This document shows positions 1 to 8,224 of a stretch of DNA of 64,000 nucleotides, in pieces. Source of the DNA: Hyaloperonospora brassicae. Taxonomy: Eukaryota > Oomycota > Peronosporomycetes > Peronosporales > Peronosporaceae. The stretch lies in NCBI GenBank assembly GCA_947650285.1, contig CANTFL010001286.1:62001-126000 (forward strand). The letters are read 5' to 3'. The position numbers and the translations under genes were made by a program. Position 1 is the first letter of the stretch. Every line of letters starts with the position of its first letter. The notes under the pieces are model-generated. The model was given only the letters and a program-made list of their open reading frames with translations. It ran no database searches and was not told the origin of the DNA.

Positions 1-27
1 TTTCATGTAACGGGCTGCCCCGTTACA
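1..27 (-). repeat. 3' LTR, first 27 bases of it, cut by window edge
   Basis: The sequence up to position 27 is the same hairpin terminus found at 7538-7561. On the minus strand it directly follows a purine tract (the plus strand shows a C-run at 30-35), as expected for the polypurine tract that primes plus-strand synthesis at the 3' LTR boundary. The rest of this LTR lies left of the window. Confidence 0.85.
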
Positions 28-158
28 TCACCCCCTTAACTGATAGTCACTGTGTGACTATCGAAAATTATGGCGGCCACCCGTTGGGCGCCATTGGGAC
101 AGGGAGCACTTGTTGGGTCAGTTCCATTCATAACTCAACCTGACCTCGCATAGTTAAC

Positions 159-1712
159 ATGTCTATGCGGGGTGACTCAAGGCACAAAGAGTCTGAGCCT
201 GTGCCAGCTTCTGTGGCAGACGATTCGTCGTCTGATGCTCGTTCTTCGCCTGCAGCAAGAGGTGCTGCAGGTGCACGCGGTACAGCACCGCGTGCGCATG
301 ATGACCCCGACATTGAGGTCATCTACTCTGGCGAGTCAGACGTGTCTGACTCGGGCAATGCTGCAGAGGCGTCTCGCTCACCGGCGACGCCTCAGTGTTC
401 GGCAGTGATGACGAATCTGATGATGAGTATGTTTGCTCATCACCGCAATCAGCTCGTGCTCCTTCGCACGAGCGACTTGACGATGGTGCAACCCATCGTC
501 ATACTGATAACCGTGGTACCAACAAAGGTACCACCGTGAAGCGTGATGAGCTGAGAGCCGTGGCGTTTGCCCGAACGGCTCATCAATGGCTTGTCTCACG
601 AGACAAGCCAACACCATCGAATACCCTTATTCGATGCGACTGAGCTTCACGGCTTGAATCCCAGCGCGAGCAACTTTCGCGCTGAGGAAGACTTTTATCT
701 CGATGTCTTCCTTAGACATCGATGGTACAACAGCAACCAAAAGCGTGACAAAGCCTCGCTTTTGGCTGCGTGGAACGCGTTCGTCCAAAACGTAAATAAT
801 ATTGGACGAGAAGGGTGGCTCAAGAAACTTAGGGCGACACGCCTCAGGTTCGAAAAGCGAACGCCAACCGTTGCCAGGTACCGGTTGCACTGTTTGTCAA
901 GTGAGGCAGGCATTCCTTGCCTCACATGGGGAGACCCTTGTGCGAGTTGTGTTGACAACTCGCAGCGTGCACATAGGGACGTGTATTTCCTAAGTTCGCC
1001 CTGGATAAGGGCACACATCTCGGAGGAGATGCGTGACGCGATTGCAAACTTGCAATCCGTCTACAAGCCCCAAAAGCGCGTGTTTACCGATGGGTCCGAG
1101 GACTCATCGGATGGGTCTCGTCATACTGGCGGACGAGACCTTCAACATCCATCAACAGCTGAGAGCGGGGATCCCAGATGTTCCAAGAGGGTGGATACCC
1201 CCGCCACTGGACGAGGTAGCTCGTCCTTGATCCTGAATCGTCACGGTGATTCAAGATACGCTCCTCTAGAAAGCGTTGACCACCGTGAGCATCCACCAAA
1301 GGATGTGGTGGAGGAGGAAAGACCTCCTCCAGAGCCCCAGGCCCACCATCTCGACCCTTACGAGATGGATCGCGCAATCGGTGAATTGCGCGATGACTTG
1401 AAGCACGAGCGCGACCGGCGCTACGCTTTGACTGATACCGTGCGGAAGAACCGCAAGGATCGCGAGGCTGATCGGGCGAGAGACCGCGCCGATTACGCCA
1501 CAGCGCAGCTTCAGGTCGAGCGGGATGTCCGCTCCCTTTCCGGCGAGCTGGCGACAGCTCGCGGGAAGATATCTCGGTTGAGTTCCGAGGTATCATATAT
1601 GCGCGACCAGATGAATCGTCTGGAGCGCGAACGCAAGAACTTGATGGATGTTCTTGAACGTGGGGGCTATCTTCATCGGAAGAAGAAGGCTCGTACTGAC
1701 AGTACGGCCTGA
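159..1712 (+). CDS. Antisense accessory reading frame in the Gypsy element, coiled-coil and Cys motif, frameshifted
   Basis: On the strand opposite to pol, coding-quality sequence runs from 159 in three pieces: 159-about 400 (Ser/Asp-rich, acidic), 395-643 in another frame, and 567-1712 back in the first frame, so two frame changes lie near 395 and 600-640. The main 381-residue piece has a Trp-containing helical domain, a cysteine cluster ('LHCLSSEAGIPCLTWGDPC' then 'ASCVDN', zinc-finger-like), an acidic/Pro linker and a C-terminal heptad-rich coiled coil of about 110 residues that ends in a basic KKKAR tract. Function unknown. Alternatives are an antisense gene carried by this element family or fortuitous antisense openness; the heptad pattern argues for the former. 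Confidence 0.55.
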
Positions 1713-2061
1713 GCCTCCCCACGTAAAACGTAGGATGCGTGCGCATCTTACGTGGCAATTCGAGAGTGTATGCATTGCCCTTGCGATGCAACACTCGAAA
1801 TGGCCCAATGTACCTCGGCAGTAGTTTACTACTGCCGACACTAGTGACTGCGTGTCCAGGTAGGTTTACCGTAGACAGTAGTACGAGGTCATTAACTTTA
1901 AATGAAAGAACATTTGCTCTTCCATTCTTGTCTGCGTTCCGTTTCTGGCGGTCCACCGCATTTGCGATGGAGTCCTGAACGAAACGGACTACCGCCTCTC
2001 GAGTCAGCAGGAAGTTCTCTGCTGACTCTTTGTTTTTTCTTTCAGTGCGCTTCGTGCGCAC
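1084..2061 (-). CDS. Gypsy integrase C-terminal domain plus chromodomain
   Basis: Residues 1-115 hold the GPY/F-type integrase end: 'LLPRYIGPFRVLHRKGNAY' and 'RTHPTFYVGRLRPY'. After a low-complexity linker of roughly 130 residues comes a chromodomain, 'RILNHRDDSGSRTSYLVQW' and 'YPPSWNIWDPRSQLL', which in chromoviruses directs integration to marked chromatin. The linker and chromodomain are encoded exactly opposite the plus-strand coiled-coil frame (567-1712). Confidence 0.85.
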   Translation of the reverse strand: MRTKRTERKNKESAENFLLTREAVVRFVQDSIANAVDRQKRNADKNGRANVLSFKVNDLVLLSTVNLPGHAVTSVGSSKLLPRYIGPFRVLHRKGNAYTLELPRKMRTHPTFYVGRLRPYCQYEPSSSDEDSPHVQEHPSSSCVRAPDDSSGRAYMIPRNSTEISSRELSPARRKGSGHPARPEAALWRNRRGLSPDQPRDPCGSSARYQSKRSAGRARASSHRAIHRLRDPSRKGRDGGPGALEEVFPPPPHPLVDAHGGQRFLEERILNHRDDSGSRTSYLVQWRGYPPSWNIWDPRSQLLMDVEGLVRQYDETHPMSPRTHR

Positions 2062-2245
2062 TGCTAAGAGATTGTTCTCTTCTTCAGCGAGGTTGTCTTC
2101 TTCATCGCTGGCATAATCGTTGACGATGCTGAATATACCAGCATCGTCATCATCATCCGAGTCAGTAATATTGTCGCCGCTATAATTGAGGGCATTTTCT
2201 TCATCGATGTCGACTTGATCGACATCGGCATCATACGTGACGACG

Positions 2246-2815
2246 TTAGCGTCGACACGTGATGAGCAAGAGCCGAAACGTTTTTTGTTCGAGCGAGTCC
2301 CCCCCCCTTATCCAAGAGTCACACTCTATAAGGGTGGGCACACGTGGATGGCGTAGGCCATTCACGTAAAACGGTGTGTGCTGTGTGGAAGCATGCACCG
2401 AATTATTGATGGCTAATTCCACCATGGGTAGGAATTCGCTCCAGCTCGGAAACGAGTGGACATATCCTCGAAGGATCTCTTCGAGGACACGGTTCGCACG
2501 TTCCGTCTGACCATCTGTTTCGGGATGGTCAGAAGTAGACATCTTCAATCGTGTTCCCAATGTGCGGAACACGGTTTGCCAAAATGCCGCCGTGAACCGA
2601 GGGTCACGGTCGGATACGAGTTCACGGGGTAACCCGTGTAGTCTAAAGACCGTGTCGAGAAAGACACGAGCACAACCTTGAGCCTTGATTGACTCAGGGA
2701 CAGCAGCAAGATGCACCATCTTACTGAACCGGTCAACAAACACAAGAATACCATTATCTTGTGAGCGTCTTCGGGAAAACCGAAGACGAAGTCCATTGAA
2801 ACGGACTGCCAGCAC
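2246..2815 (-). CDS. Gypsy integrase catalytic core
   Basis: It shows 'VSDRDPRFTAAFW' (second Asp) and 'DHPETDGQTERAN' (catalytic Glu), giving a D,D-35-E core together with the previous frame. This enzyme inserts the cDNA into host DNA. The frame degrades after 'TLIECDSW', where a Ser/Asp-rich linker to the C-terminal domain begins in another phase. Confidence 0.87.
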   Translation of the reverse strand: MLAVRFNGLRLRFSRRRSQDNGILVFVDRFSKMVHLAAVPESIKAQGCARVFLDTVFRLHGLPRELVSDRDPRFTAAFWQTVFRTLGTRLKMSTSDHPETDGQTERANRVLEEILRGYVHSFPSWSEFLPMVELAINNSVHASTQHTPFYVNGLRHPRVPTLIECDSWIRGGDSLEQKTFRLLLITCRR

Positions 2816-3186
2816 TCTGTCGGAACAGGCAGAGGCTGCAATGGCGCACGGGATGAAGGACTAGGCTTCACCCGTTGACAAACCTCGCAAGCACGTATGT
2901 ACTTGCGGACAAACTGATACTGGCGTGGACAGTAAAAGTCACGACTTACCGTGAGGCAAGTATTTTCTCTACCACGATGGCCGCCTGTTGGGGCATCGTG
3001 ACACTCATACATGACGCGTAAACGCAAATCATGATGAGCGGGTACGAAGACACGAGGCGTGTCGTCGGCAACAGCTGTATAGTACAGCAATCCGTTGCGT
3101 GTTCTATACCGATCCGATGAGGATCGGTACAAAGCTGGTAAATCCCTCATGGATTTACTGGATGGATTCACCAGATGATCCATCAA
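2545..3186 (-). CDS. Gypsy integrase, zinc-binding N-terminus
   Basis: The HHCC zinc-binding domain is visible as 'HDAPTGGHRGREN' followed by 'ACEVCQRVKPS'. The first catalytic Asp of the core is in 'SMDFVFGFP'. The frame then shifts: the real core continues in the 2246-2815 frame from about position 2770, so residues after 'EDAHK' here are out of frame. Confidence 0.85.
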   Translation of the reverse strand: MMDHLVNPSSKSMRDLPALYRSSSDRYRTRNGLLYYTAVADDTPRVFVPAHHDLRLRVMYECHDAPTGGHRGRENTCLTVSRDFYCPRQYQFVRKYIRACEVCQRVKPSPSSRAPLQPLPVPTECWQSVSMDFVFGFPEDAHKIMVFLCLLTGSVRWCILLLSLSQSRLKVVLVSFSTRSLDYTGYPVNSYPTVTLGSRRHFGKPCSAHWEHD

Positions 3187-3216
3187 TCGCAGAATATCCT
3201 TATCTTCTGCATATGC

Positions 3217-3534
3217 CTATCGTACGTCGTCAAGTAAACTTAACGACGGGACAATGACTGACATTGTCGCAACAGTGGGCTTATCCTCACTGTTTGGTTG
3301 TGCGTCCGGCTCGAAATCGGGCCGGCACGAGATCGCATCAGCGACGACGTTTAGTCGTCCTGGTTTATACTCCACGGAGAAGTTATACTCCGCGAAAAAA
3401 GACAGCCACCTCGCCATCCTTTGCGAGAGGTGTGGGCTGTTTACGGCCGTGAGTAATGACGCATTGTCCGTATAGACAACAAACGGTCTATCTCCCAAGA
3501 GATAGACCCGGAACTTAGCCAGTGCATACTTCAT
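3217..3534 (-). CDS. Gypsy RNase H, C-terminal part
   Basis: It continues the RNase H fold: 'FVVYTDNASLL' carries the third catalytic Asp and 'NVVADAISCRPDF' matches the usual NxxADALSRRP end. It is separated from the RT frame by about 65 bases that contain the stop, which shows that the element is inactive as it stands. Confidence 0.85.
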   Translation of the reverse strand: MKYALAKFRVYLLGDRPFVVYTDNASLLTAVNSPHLSQRMARWLSFFAEYNFSVEYKPGRLNVVADAISCRPDFEPDAQPNSEDKPTVATMSVIVPSLSLLDDVR

Positions 3535-3600
3535 GGCAAGGAGTTACTTGTCATGCACTGGGTAATTACGCTCGAATGCTTGCAGCTGACACAACTGATT

Positions 3601-4704
3601 TCAGATGACGCGCTCCGCGCCATCTGCGTCGAACTGCATTAACGAACAGCCGATTGCAAAATCGCTGGCGTCACAGACCACATGAAAAGGTCTGTCCTGA
3701 TCTGCAATCGCCAAGATCGGCGATTGCATCAAGCTTTGCTTGATACTCTCAAAGGAACGCTGGCACTCAGCGTTCCATGACCACTTGACATTTTTCTTGA
3801 GCAAGCAAGAAAGATGAACAGTCATCTCGGCGTAGTTGCGCGAGTACTTGTGCAAGTACGCCGCTAGCCCAAGGAAGTTACGTAGTCCCTTGACATCGAC
3901 TGGCACTGGCCAGTCGGTGATCGCCTTGATCTTTTCGGGATCAGGGCATACGCCGTGTTTACCCACGATGAAACCAAGAAGTGATATTTCGCTAGCCGCG
4001 AAGATACACTTCTCAAGATTGACATACAATTTATGCTTGCGCATAAGTTGAAGAACCTGACGAACGTGAGTTCTGTAAACTTCAACGTCCGTCTTTCCGT
4101 CCATAGCCCGGCTATGGACGAACACATCGTCGAAGTAACTCGGTGCGAAGTCTCGCACCGGTCTCAACAGATTTGTGACACATCTGTTGAATGTTGCAGG
4201 GGCATTGCTCAGCCCCTGTGGCATAACTAGCCACTCCCACAGCATCCCGCTGGGGGTACTCAATGCCGTGCACGGGATGTCCCGTTCACGCATGAGGATC
4301 TGATAGAACCCATCTATCAGATCCATGGACGAAAAGATGGTACTCTTTGACATACCATCTATGATTACGTCCTTCCTCGGTATTGGCGTCTGAGCCGGTA
4401 CCGTTGCAGCATTCAATTTGTTGAATGCGTGCACCATCCGCCACCCTCCTGTGGCCTTTCGCACACAGAAGGTCGGAGAGCTGTGAGGGGATGTTGATTC
4501 CCTCACATGGCCCGCTGCTAAGCGATCGGCAAAGAACTTGTCGATCGCTAGTACTTGTTCACGAGGCAGTGGCCACTGCTTCATGACACAGTACTTCGAG
4601 CTCGGTTTGAGCTCGATCTCGTGTCGAGTGCCTTTGTCCTTAGGCAACTCGCAAGGTACGGATTTAGGGAATACATCCTTGAATTCGATCAAATACTTAT
4701 ACAA
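3601..4704 (-). CDS. pol: Gypsy reverse transcriptase with start of RNase H
   Basis: The RT palm is clear: 'SSMDLIDGFYQILM' (first catalytic Asp), 'MPQGLSNAPATFNRCV' and 'YFDDVFVHS' with the paired aspartates. The connection domain 'FLGLAAYLHKYSRNYAEM' and the RNase H opening 'FHVVCDASDFAIGCSL' follow. A stop ends the frame inside RNase H, so the polyprotein is interrupted here. Confidence 0.92.
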   Translation of the reverse strand: MYKYLIEFKDVFPKSVPCELPKDKGTRHEIELKPSSKYCVMKQWPLPREQVLAIDKFFADRLAAGHVRESTSPHSSPTFCVRKATGGWRMVHAFNKLNAATVPAQTPIPRKDVIIDGMSKSTIFSSMDLIDGFYQILMRERDIPCTALSTPSGMLWEWLVMPQGLSNAPATFNRCVTNLLRPVRDFAPSYFDDVFVHSRAMDGKTDVEVYRTHVRQVLQLMRKHKLYVNLEKCIFAASEISLLGFIVGKHGVCPDPEKIKAITDWPVPVDVKGLRNFLGLAAYLHKYSRNYAEMTVHLSCLLKKNVKWSWNAECQRSFESIKQSLMQSPILAIADQDRPFHVVCDASDFAIGCSLMQFDADGAERVI

Positions 4705-5170
4705 AGGATTTGCCTGAAGTGACTCCCAGGATTAAGACGTGTATCGCATCAATCCGAGTCTTCTCATCGAGAACACTTTCGTCCATCGATGAGCTGCTGA
4801 GAACCCGTTCGTTCTCAGCAAATACTGTTGCCGACCGAATATCGGCCACATACTCATCCTCTGTGACGAGTATGCAGATCTGCTTGACTTTGCCACTGCA
4901 CAGATCACGCAAGAACCGTTTCGGTTCTAGCGTTGGCAACTGATGTATCTCCGAAGTTAACTTCGGAGGCACAATCAGATCAAACGTATAAGCGCCTACG
5001 CTTGATCCGTCATTAACCAAGACGTTCAACGTCTCGGTCACTTCCTGGGAACTTCTTTCCACAGGTTGCTGAAGGCCTAATCCTTCAGCAAGTGACTCTT
5101 GAGTAATTCCTTTCTCATGTACGTGGGGACTTATTCCCTCGACGTCTTCTGACTGTGGCTGTGCAACCAC
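4697..5170 (-). CDS. Gypsy pol linker between protease and reverse transcriptase
   Basis: A 157-residue acidic frame that leads to the reverse transcriptase frame with an 8-base overlap in a different phase. It has no catalytic motif that I recognise; position and composition match the protease-RT connector of oomycete chromoviruses. A frame change is needed at both ends, so it marks damage in this copy. Confidence 0.6.
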   Translation of the reverse strand: MVAQPQSEDVEGISPHVHEKGITQESLAEGLGLQQPVERSSQEVTETLNVLVNDGSSVGAYTFDLIVPPKLTSEIHQLPTLEPKRFLRDLCSGKVKQICILVTEDEYVADIRSATVFAENERVLSSSSMDESVLDEKTRIDAIHVLILGVTSGKSFV

Positions 5171-5344
5171 AGTCAGGGACCGATCCTCTACGGTCGACCC
5201 TCCAGTCGACCTAGGATTTCCATGTTGCCCTTTGGAGGCAACAGGTTTATTACTTCAAAGATGCTGCCCGCTAGGCATGCATGAATGTCCCGGTCAACTC
5301 GACTTATTCGAGTGGTGGACCTTCGGCGCAGCCTGTACTTCTGT

Positions 5345-5854
5345 TCAGCCCCCGGGAGCTTGCTCCACAGTGTAGTGATCAATTACACTGTGATCTTGTG
5401 CAGTCGTGCTAACGACCGAACCGCAAGTGAGGCCATCGCACTCACTCGCAGAACATCCACACGCTTGTGGACGCTCCATGACGTTCATCAGATGGCCAAG
5501 TGATGAACAATCGGCAGGCATCTTTACGGATCGATGCTGCCAGCTCACCCTTGGCTCGTACTTTCTGAGCCAAGGTAATCCTAGGATGACATCAAATTTG
5601 TCATCCAGATCCAGTACGATGAAGTCATCATCGTACTGTTCGCCCTCTAACGTGTAGTGGATTCCTACTACACGTTTCTCAACGGTAATCGATGCGCCTG
5701 TTGCAAGGCGCACCGTCATCCTCGTGAGGGGAATGTCGTGCTCAACGAACTTGAGCCTACGACCCTCTAGTGACTGGCGACGAACAAAGTTGTTCGACGC
5801 CCCACAGTCTACTAGGGCACGAAGCGACAAATCATTTGTCGCTTCCAACTTCAA
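5345..5854 (-). CDS. Gypsy aspartic protease
   Basis: Retropepsin-like: the flap and active-site region reads 'ALVDCGASNNFV' and the second signature is 'FDVILGLPWLRKY'. The active-site triplet appears as D-C-G rather than the usual D-S/T-G, a substitution seen in many Gypsy proteases. It would process the Gag-Pol polyprotein. It lies between nucleocapsid and reverse transcriptase, as expected. Confidence 0.82.
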   Translation of the reverse strand: MKLEATNDLSLRALVDCGASNNFVRRQSLEGRRLKFVEHDIPLTRMTVRLATGASITVEKRVVGIHYTLEGEQYDDDFIVLDLDDKFDVILGLPWLRKYEPRVSWQHRSVKMPADCSSLGHLMNVMERPQACGCSASECDGLTCGSVVSTTAQDHSVIDHYTVEQAPGG

Positions 5855-5976
5855 GGTGATGAGCGAAACGTCATCACCAGGTGCAGAGACTCACAATGAT
5901 TGTGTATCTGGAGCAACTTTCGTCAAGAGATTTCCGAATTTTCTTGAGGTTGCTGGATCAGTAGGGCGCTCTACTC

Positions 5977-6291
5977 CTACTGACCCCGACCATTTTTTGA
6001 TGGTCCGTCTCGCTGTTGCGGCTTCGCAACAGCGGTGGACCCACGCCCATTGCCCTTTCTGGCAATTGGTCGTCCATTTCGCTCAGTACTGTTTGGTACT
6101 GGGAGTGGAGCACTACACTCATATGCGTAGTGCCCTAACTTCTGACAGCGATTGCACCTCTGAAATCGCTTGTTGTTTGAAGAGCGAGGTCTCTCGCTCT
6201 TAACATAGCAGAGGTCCATTGGTTCTGGACCTCCGATCTCTTGTCGTCTTGGTGGACGATAAGGGTTTGAGCTAGCATGAGCCCGTCTCAT
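5977..6291 (-). CDS. Gypsy gag nucleocapsid, zinc knuckle
   Basis: The frame contains CNRCQKLGHYAYEC, a CX2CX4HX4C zinc knuckle, followed by a basic Arg/Gly/Lys-rich tail typical of RNA-binding nucleocapsid. It overlaps the end of the capsid frame by 20 bases in a different phase, so it is the continuation of gag after a frameshift and not a separate gene. Confidence 0.82.
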   Translation of the reverse strand: MRRAHASSNPYRPPRRQEIGGPEPMDLCYVKSERPRSSNNKRFQRCNRCQKLGHYAYECSAPLPVPNSTERNGRPIARKGNGRGSTAVAKPQQRDGPSKNGRGQ

Positions 6292-7042
6292 GCGTAAAGT
6301 CTTTCTGTTCCGCGGCTGATATCGCTTCTTCCAGCGTATTCAGCTCAAAGCGGAACAGGTGGCTCCGGACGGGCCCTTTTGCGAGCCCTTGCATGAACAC
6401 CGTAATCAACGTGTGTTCATGGAATGGGTTAGCAGTTACACTACTCGCGAGGAGTCGTATATGTTGTGCGTAAGCGTGAACATCACGCTTACCCTGCTTG
6501 AGTTTCAGGAGCTCTGAACGAGCCCTGAACTCAGCACGTGGCGGCTCAAACGTTTGTCTTATCCGGGACTTGAAGTCATCTAGCGACCTAAACACATTTG
6601 GGTCGCTACTCTCGAGTCCCAGGGACCAAGTTTTGGCACGCCCTGCCAAGTGGGTCTGAGCGAATGTGAGTTTCATTTGCTCATCTTCGACGCGACGAGC
6701 CCTTAAGGCTCTGTCGAGTTCGACAAACCATAGTAACAAAGAGTCCTCCGGGACTCCACTGTACTTGGAGATGTCAACCCTCATGACCTCGGGACGACGC
6801 GCATGTGTCGTCCCGCCCACAGCAGCATGGAATTGCTGCTGTCTCAACAGCTCTGTCTGTTGAGCACCGAGTTCTCTCAACTGCTCGGCCTGTAGAGAGC
6901 CTTGCTGGTGAAGCAAGGCTACTTTTTCCCTTTCGGCGACAAGTTCGCTTTGGATGAACTTGGCTATAGCGGCATGTTGTTGGTCTCTGTCTAGAGACTC
7001 CAACATGGTGCTAACGACGAGTTCGCCTACGGTAGAACTCAT
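6272..7042 (-). CDS. gag: Gypsy gag, capsid part
   Basis: This 256-residue frame shows the retrotransposon-gag fold signature: about residues 95-215 include 'AGRAKTWSL', 'FKSRIRQTFEPP' and 'LKQGKRDVHAYAQHIR'. The protein forms the virus-like particle of the element. An N-terminal Gln/Leu-rich helical region precedes the capsid domain. The frame ends just as the nucleocapsid begins in another frame, which implies a frameshift mutation or programmed shift near 6280. The start at 7042 lies 133 bp inside the LTR edge, a normal leader length. Confidence 0.85.
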   Translation of the reverse strand: MSSTVGELVVSTMLESLDRDQQHAAIAKFIQSELVAEREKVALLHQQGSLQAEQLRELGAQQTELLRQQQFHAAVGGTTHARRPEVMRVDISKYSGVPEDSLLLWFVELDRALRARRVEDEQMKLTFAQTHLAGRAKTWSLGLESSDPNVFRSLDDFKSRIRQTFEPPRAEFRARSELLKLKQGKRDVHAYAQHIRLLASSVTANPFHEHTLITVFMQGLAKGPVRSHLFRFELNTLEEAISAAEQKDFTHETGSC

Positions 7043-7175
7043 TCGTTCTACCGCACTTATTCGATGTCACTCAAATGGTTAAACCCTTCACGCGTGGCGT
7101 GAAAGGTCTCTTCGTCATCCAACATGTTCATGTTGGATGCTGTGGTCCTTGGAAGGACTGAAAAGTGCTACCAGG

Positions 7176-7561
7176 TGTAACACCCTTGCGTGAACTTAAC
7201 GCAAGGGTTTGGGTACCCCGACAGACGTACACGAGGCAAACGAGGAAGCGTAGGTAAGGGAAAAGCAAAACTGTTATATTAATATAATTAAGTCTTTTTG
7301 CTACTGTCTCTTTGTTTAACCTGACTTGATTATGCTGATGTAACTGAGTGTATCGTGACGTCTCGTCACCACTCATTGCGCGCGTCCTGCGGCGATTGGT
7401 GGGTTGATATCATCACGATATCAACCAATGAGCAGACCCTTTGGTCGCCTCACCAATATCACCACTATCGGTGATACTGTTCAAAGAATATTCAACTTCA
7501 TATTCTTTATTGTCACTTTCTTTTAAAGTGACACTCCCATGTAACGGGCTGCCCCGTTACA
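7176..7561 (-). repeat. 5' LTR of the Gypsy element
   Basis: This is a 386-bp segment that starts TGTAACACCC and ends CCCGTTACA on the plus strand (TG...CA type ends). Its body is clearly related to the solo LTR at 40766-41209: both share the stretch around 'cacccattgcgcgcgtc' and the ATATCA repeats. On the minus strand it is followed by CCTGGTAGCAC, a likely primer-binding site, but I cannot name the tRNA. Confidence 0.88.
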
Positions 7562-8224
7562 CCGTCCCAGCGCTTTACAGCGACTGCTGCTTCTTTAGAA
7601 CCAAGGACGGAGACACAGACGCTAACGTTAAGAAACAACTTAGTTCGTACTCTTCTTCAGTGCGTCCATTTCCCAGCAACGCGAAAAAAGGTCGACTACT
7701 ATTCCATTTGTTACCCGTCGAGGCATCCGCCCCTACTGAGACGTTCGAGTATTGCAGTGCCTGTCAATCGAGTAGATGGACCATGCGATTTGTAGTTTTG
7801 AACTGTATTGGAGATGATGGGGTTCGCAAGAGACAATAACATCGTAAATCGGCCATCTTGTCCACACACATTCGGGAAAATTATTAGCGCTGCAAGCAGC
7901 AGTTCGCGGGCTGCCTCTTCACCCCCTACCTGTCAATGAACAGCATGTGTCACTTAAACGCGATCAGTTAGCAAACTAAATGGTTTCTTTTACCCAATGA
8001 AGCGTAACCGTCGGTCGGTCGGTCGGTCTGTAGCGGCTCTGTCCCCCCCTTAAAAAACCTCAGTGCATATTTGTGGCCATAAATAAACATATGCGCCTTT
8101 GCAGTGCATAACTTCTTTACGATAGAAACGAGGGACCGATCCGTGGCGTGTCACTCTTCCTCTTCAGTGACATACCCGACCACGAACGACGTGCGCGAGC
8201 CATACGACCTCAAAGCTCGCGCCA
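7562..8224. other. Intergenic between Gypsy element and eIF2A
   Basis: No convincing gene. A GGTC tetranucleotide run lies near 8009-8028. The last 100 bases before 8225 are the likely promoter and 5' leader of eIF2A. Open frames here have no recognisable domain and biased composition. Confidence 0.6.

Larger units (their letters stand above)
1..7561 (-). mobile_element. Ty3/Gypsy LTR retrotransposon (chromovirus type), decayed, minus strand
   Basis: Read on the minus strand the order is 5' LTR (7176-7561), gag, protease, reverse transcriptase, RNase H, integrase, chromodomain, purine tract (positions 29-38) and the first 27 bases of the 3' LTR at the window edge. IN after RT/RH plus a terminal chromodomain identifies a Ty3/Gypsy chromovirus. 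Both LTR ends carry the same 22-base hairpin with arms TGTAACGGG/CCCGTTACA. Pol is split by several frame changes and stops, so this copy is non-autonomous or dead. The left target-site duplication lies outside the window; the right flank begins CCGTC. Confidence 0.93.
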
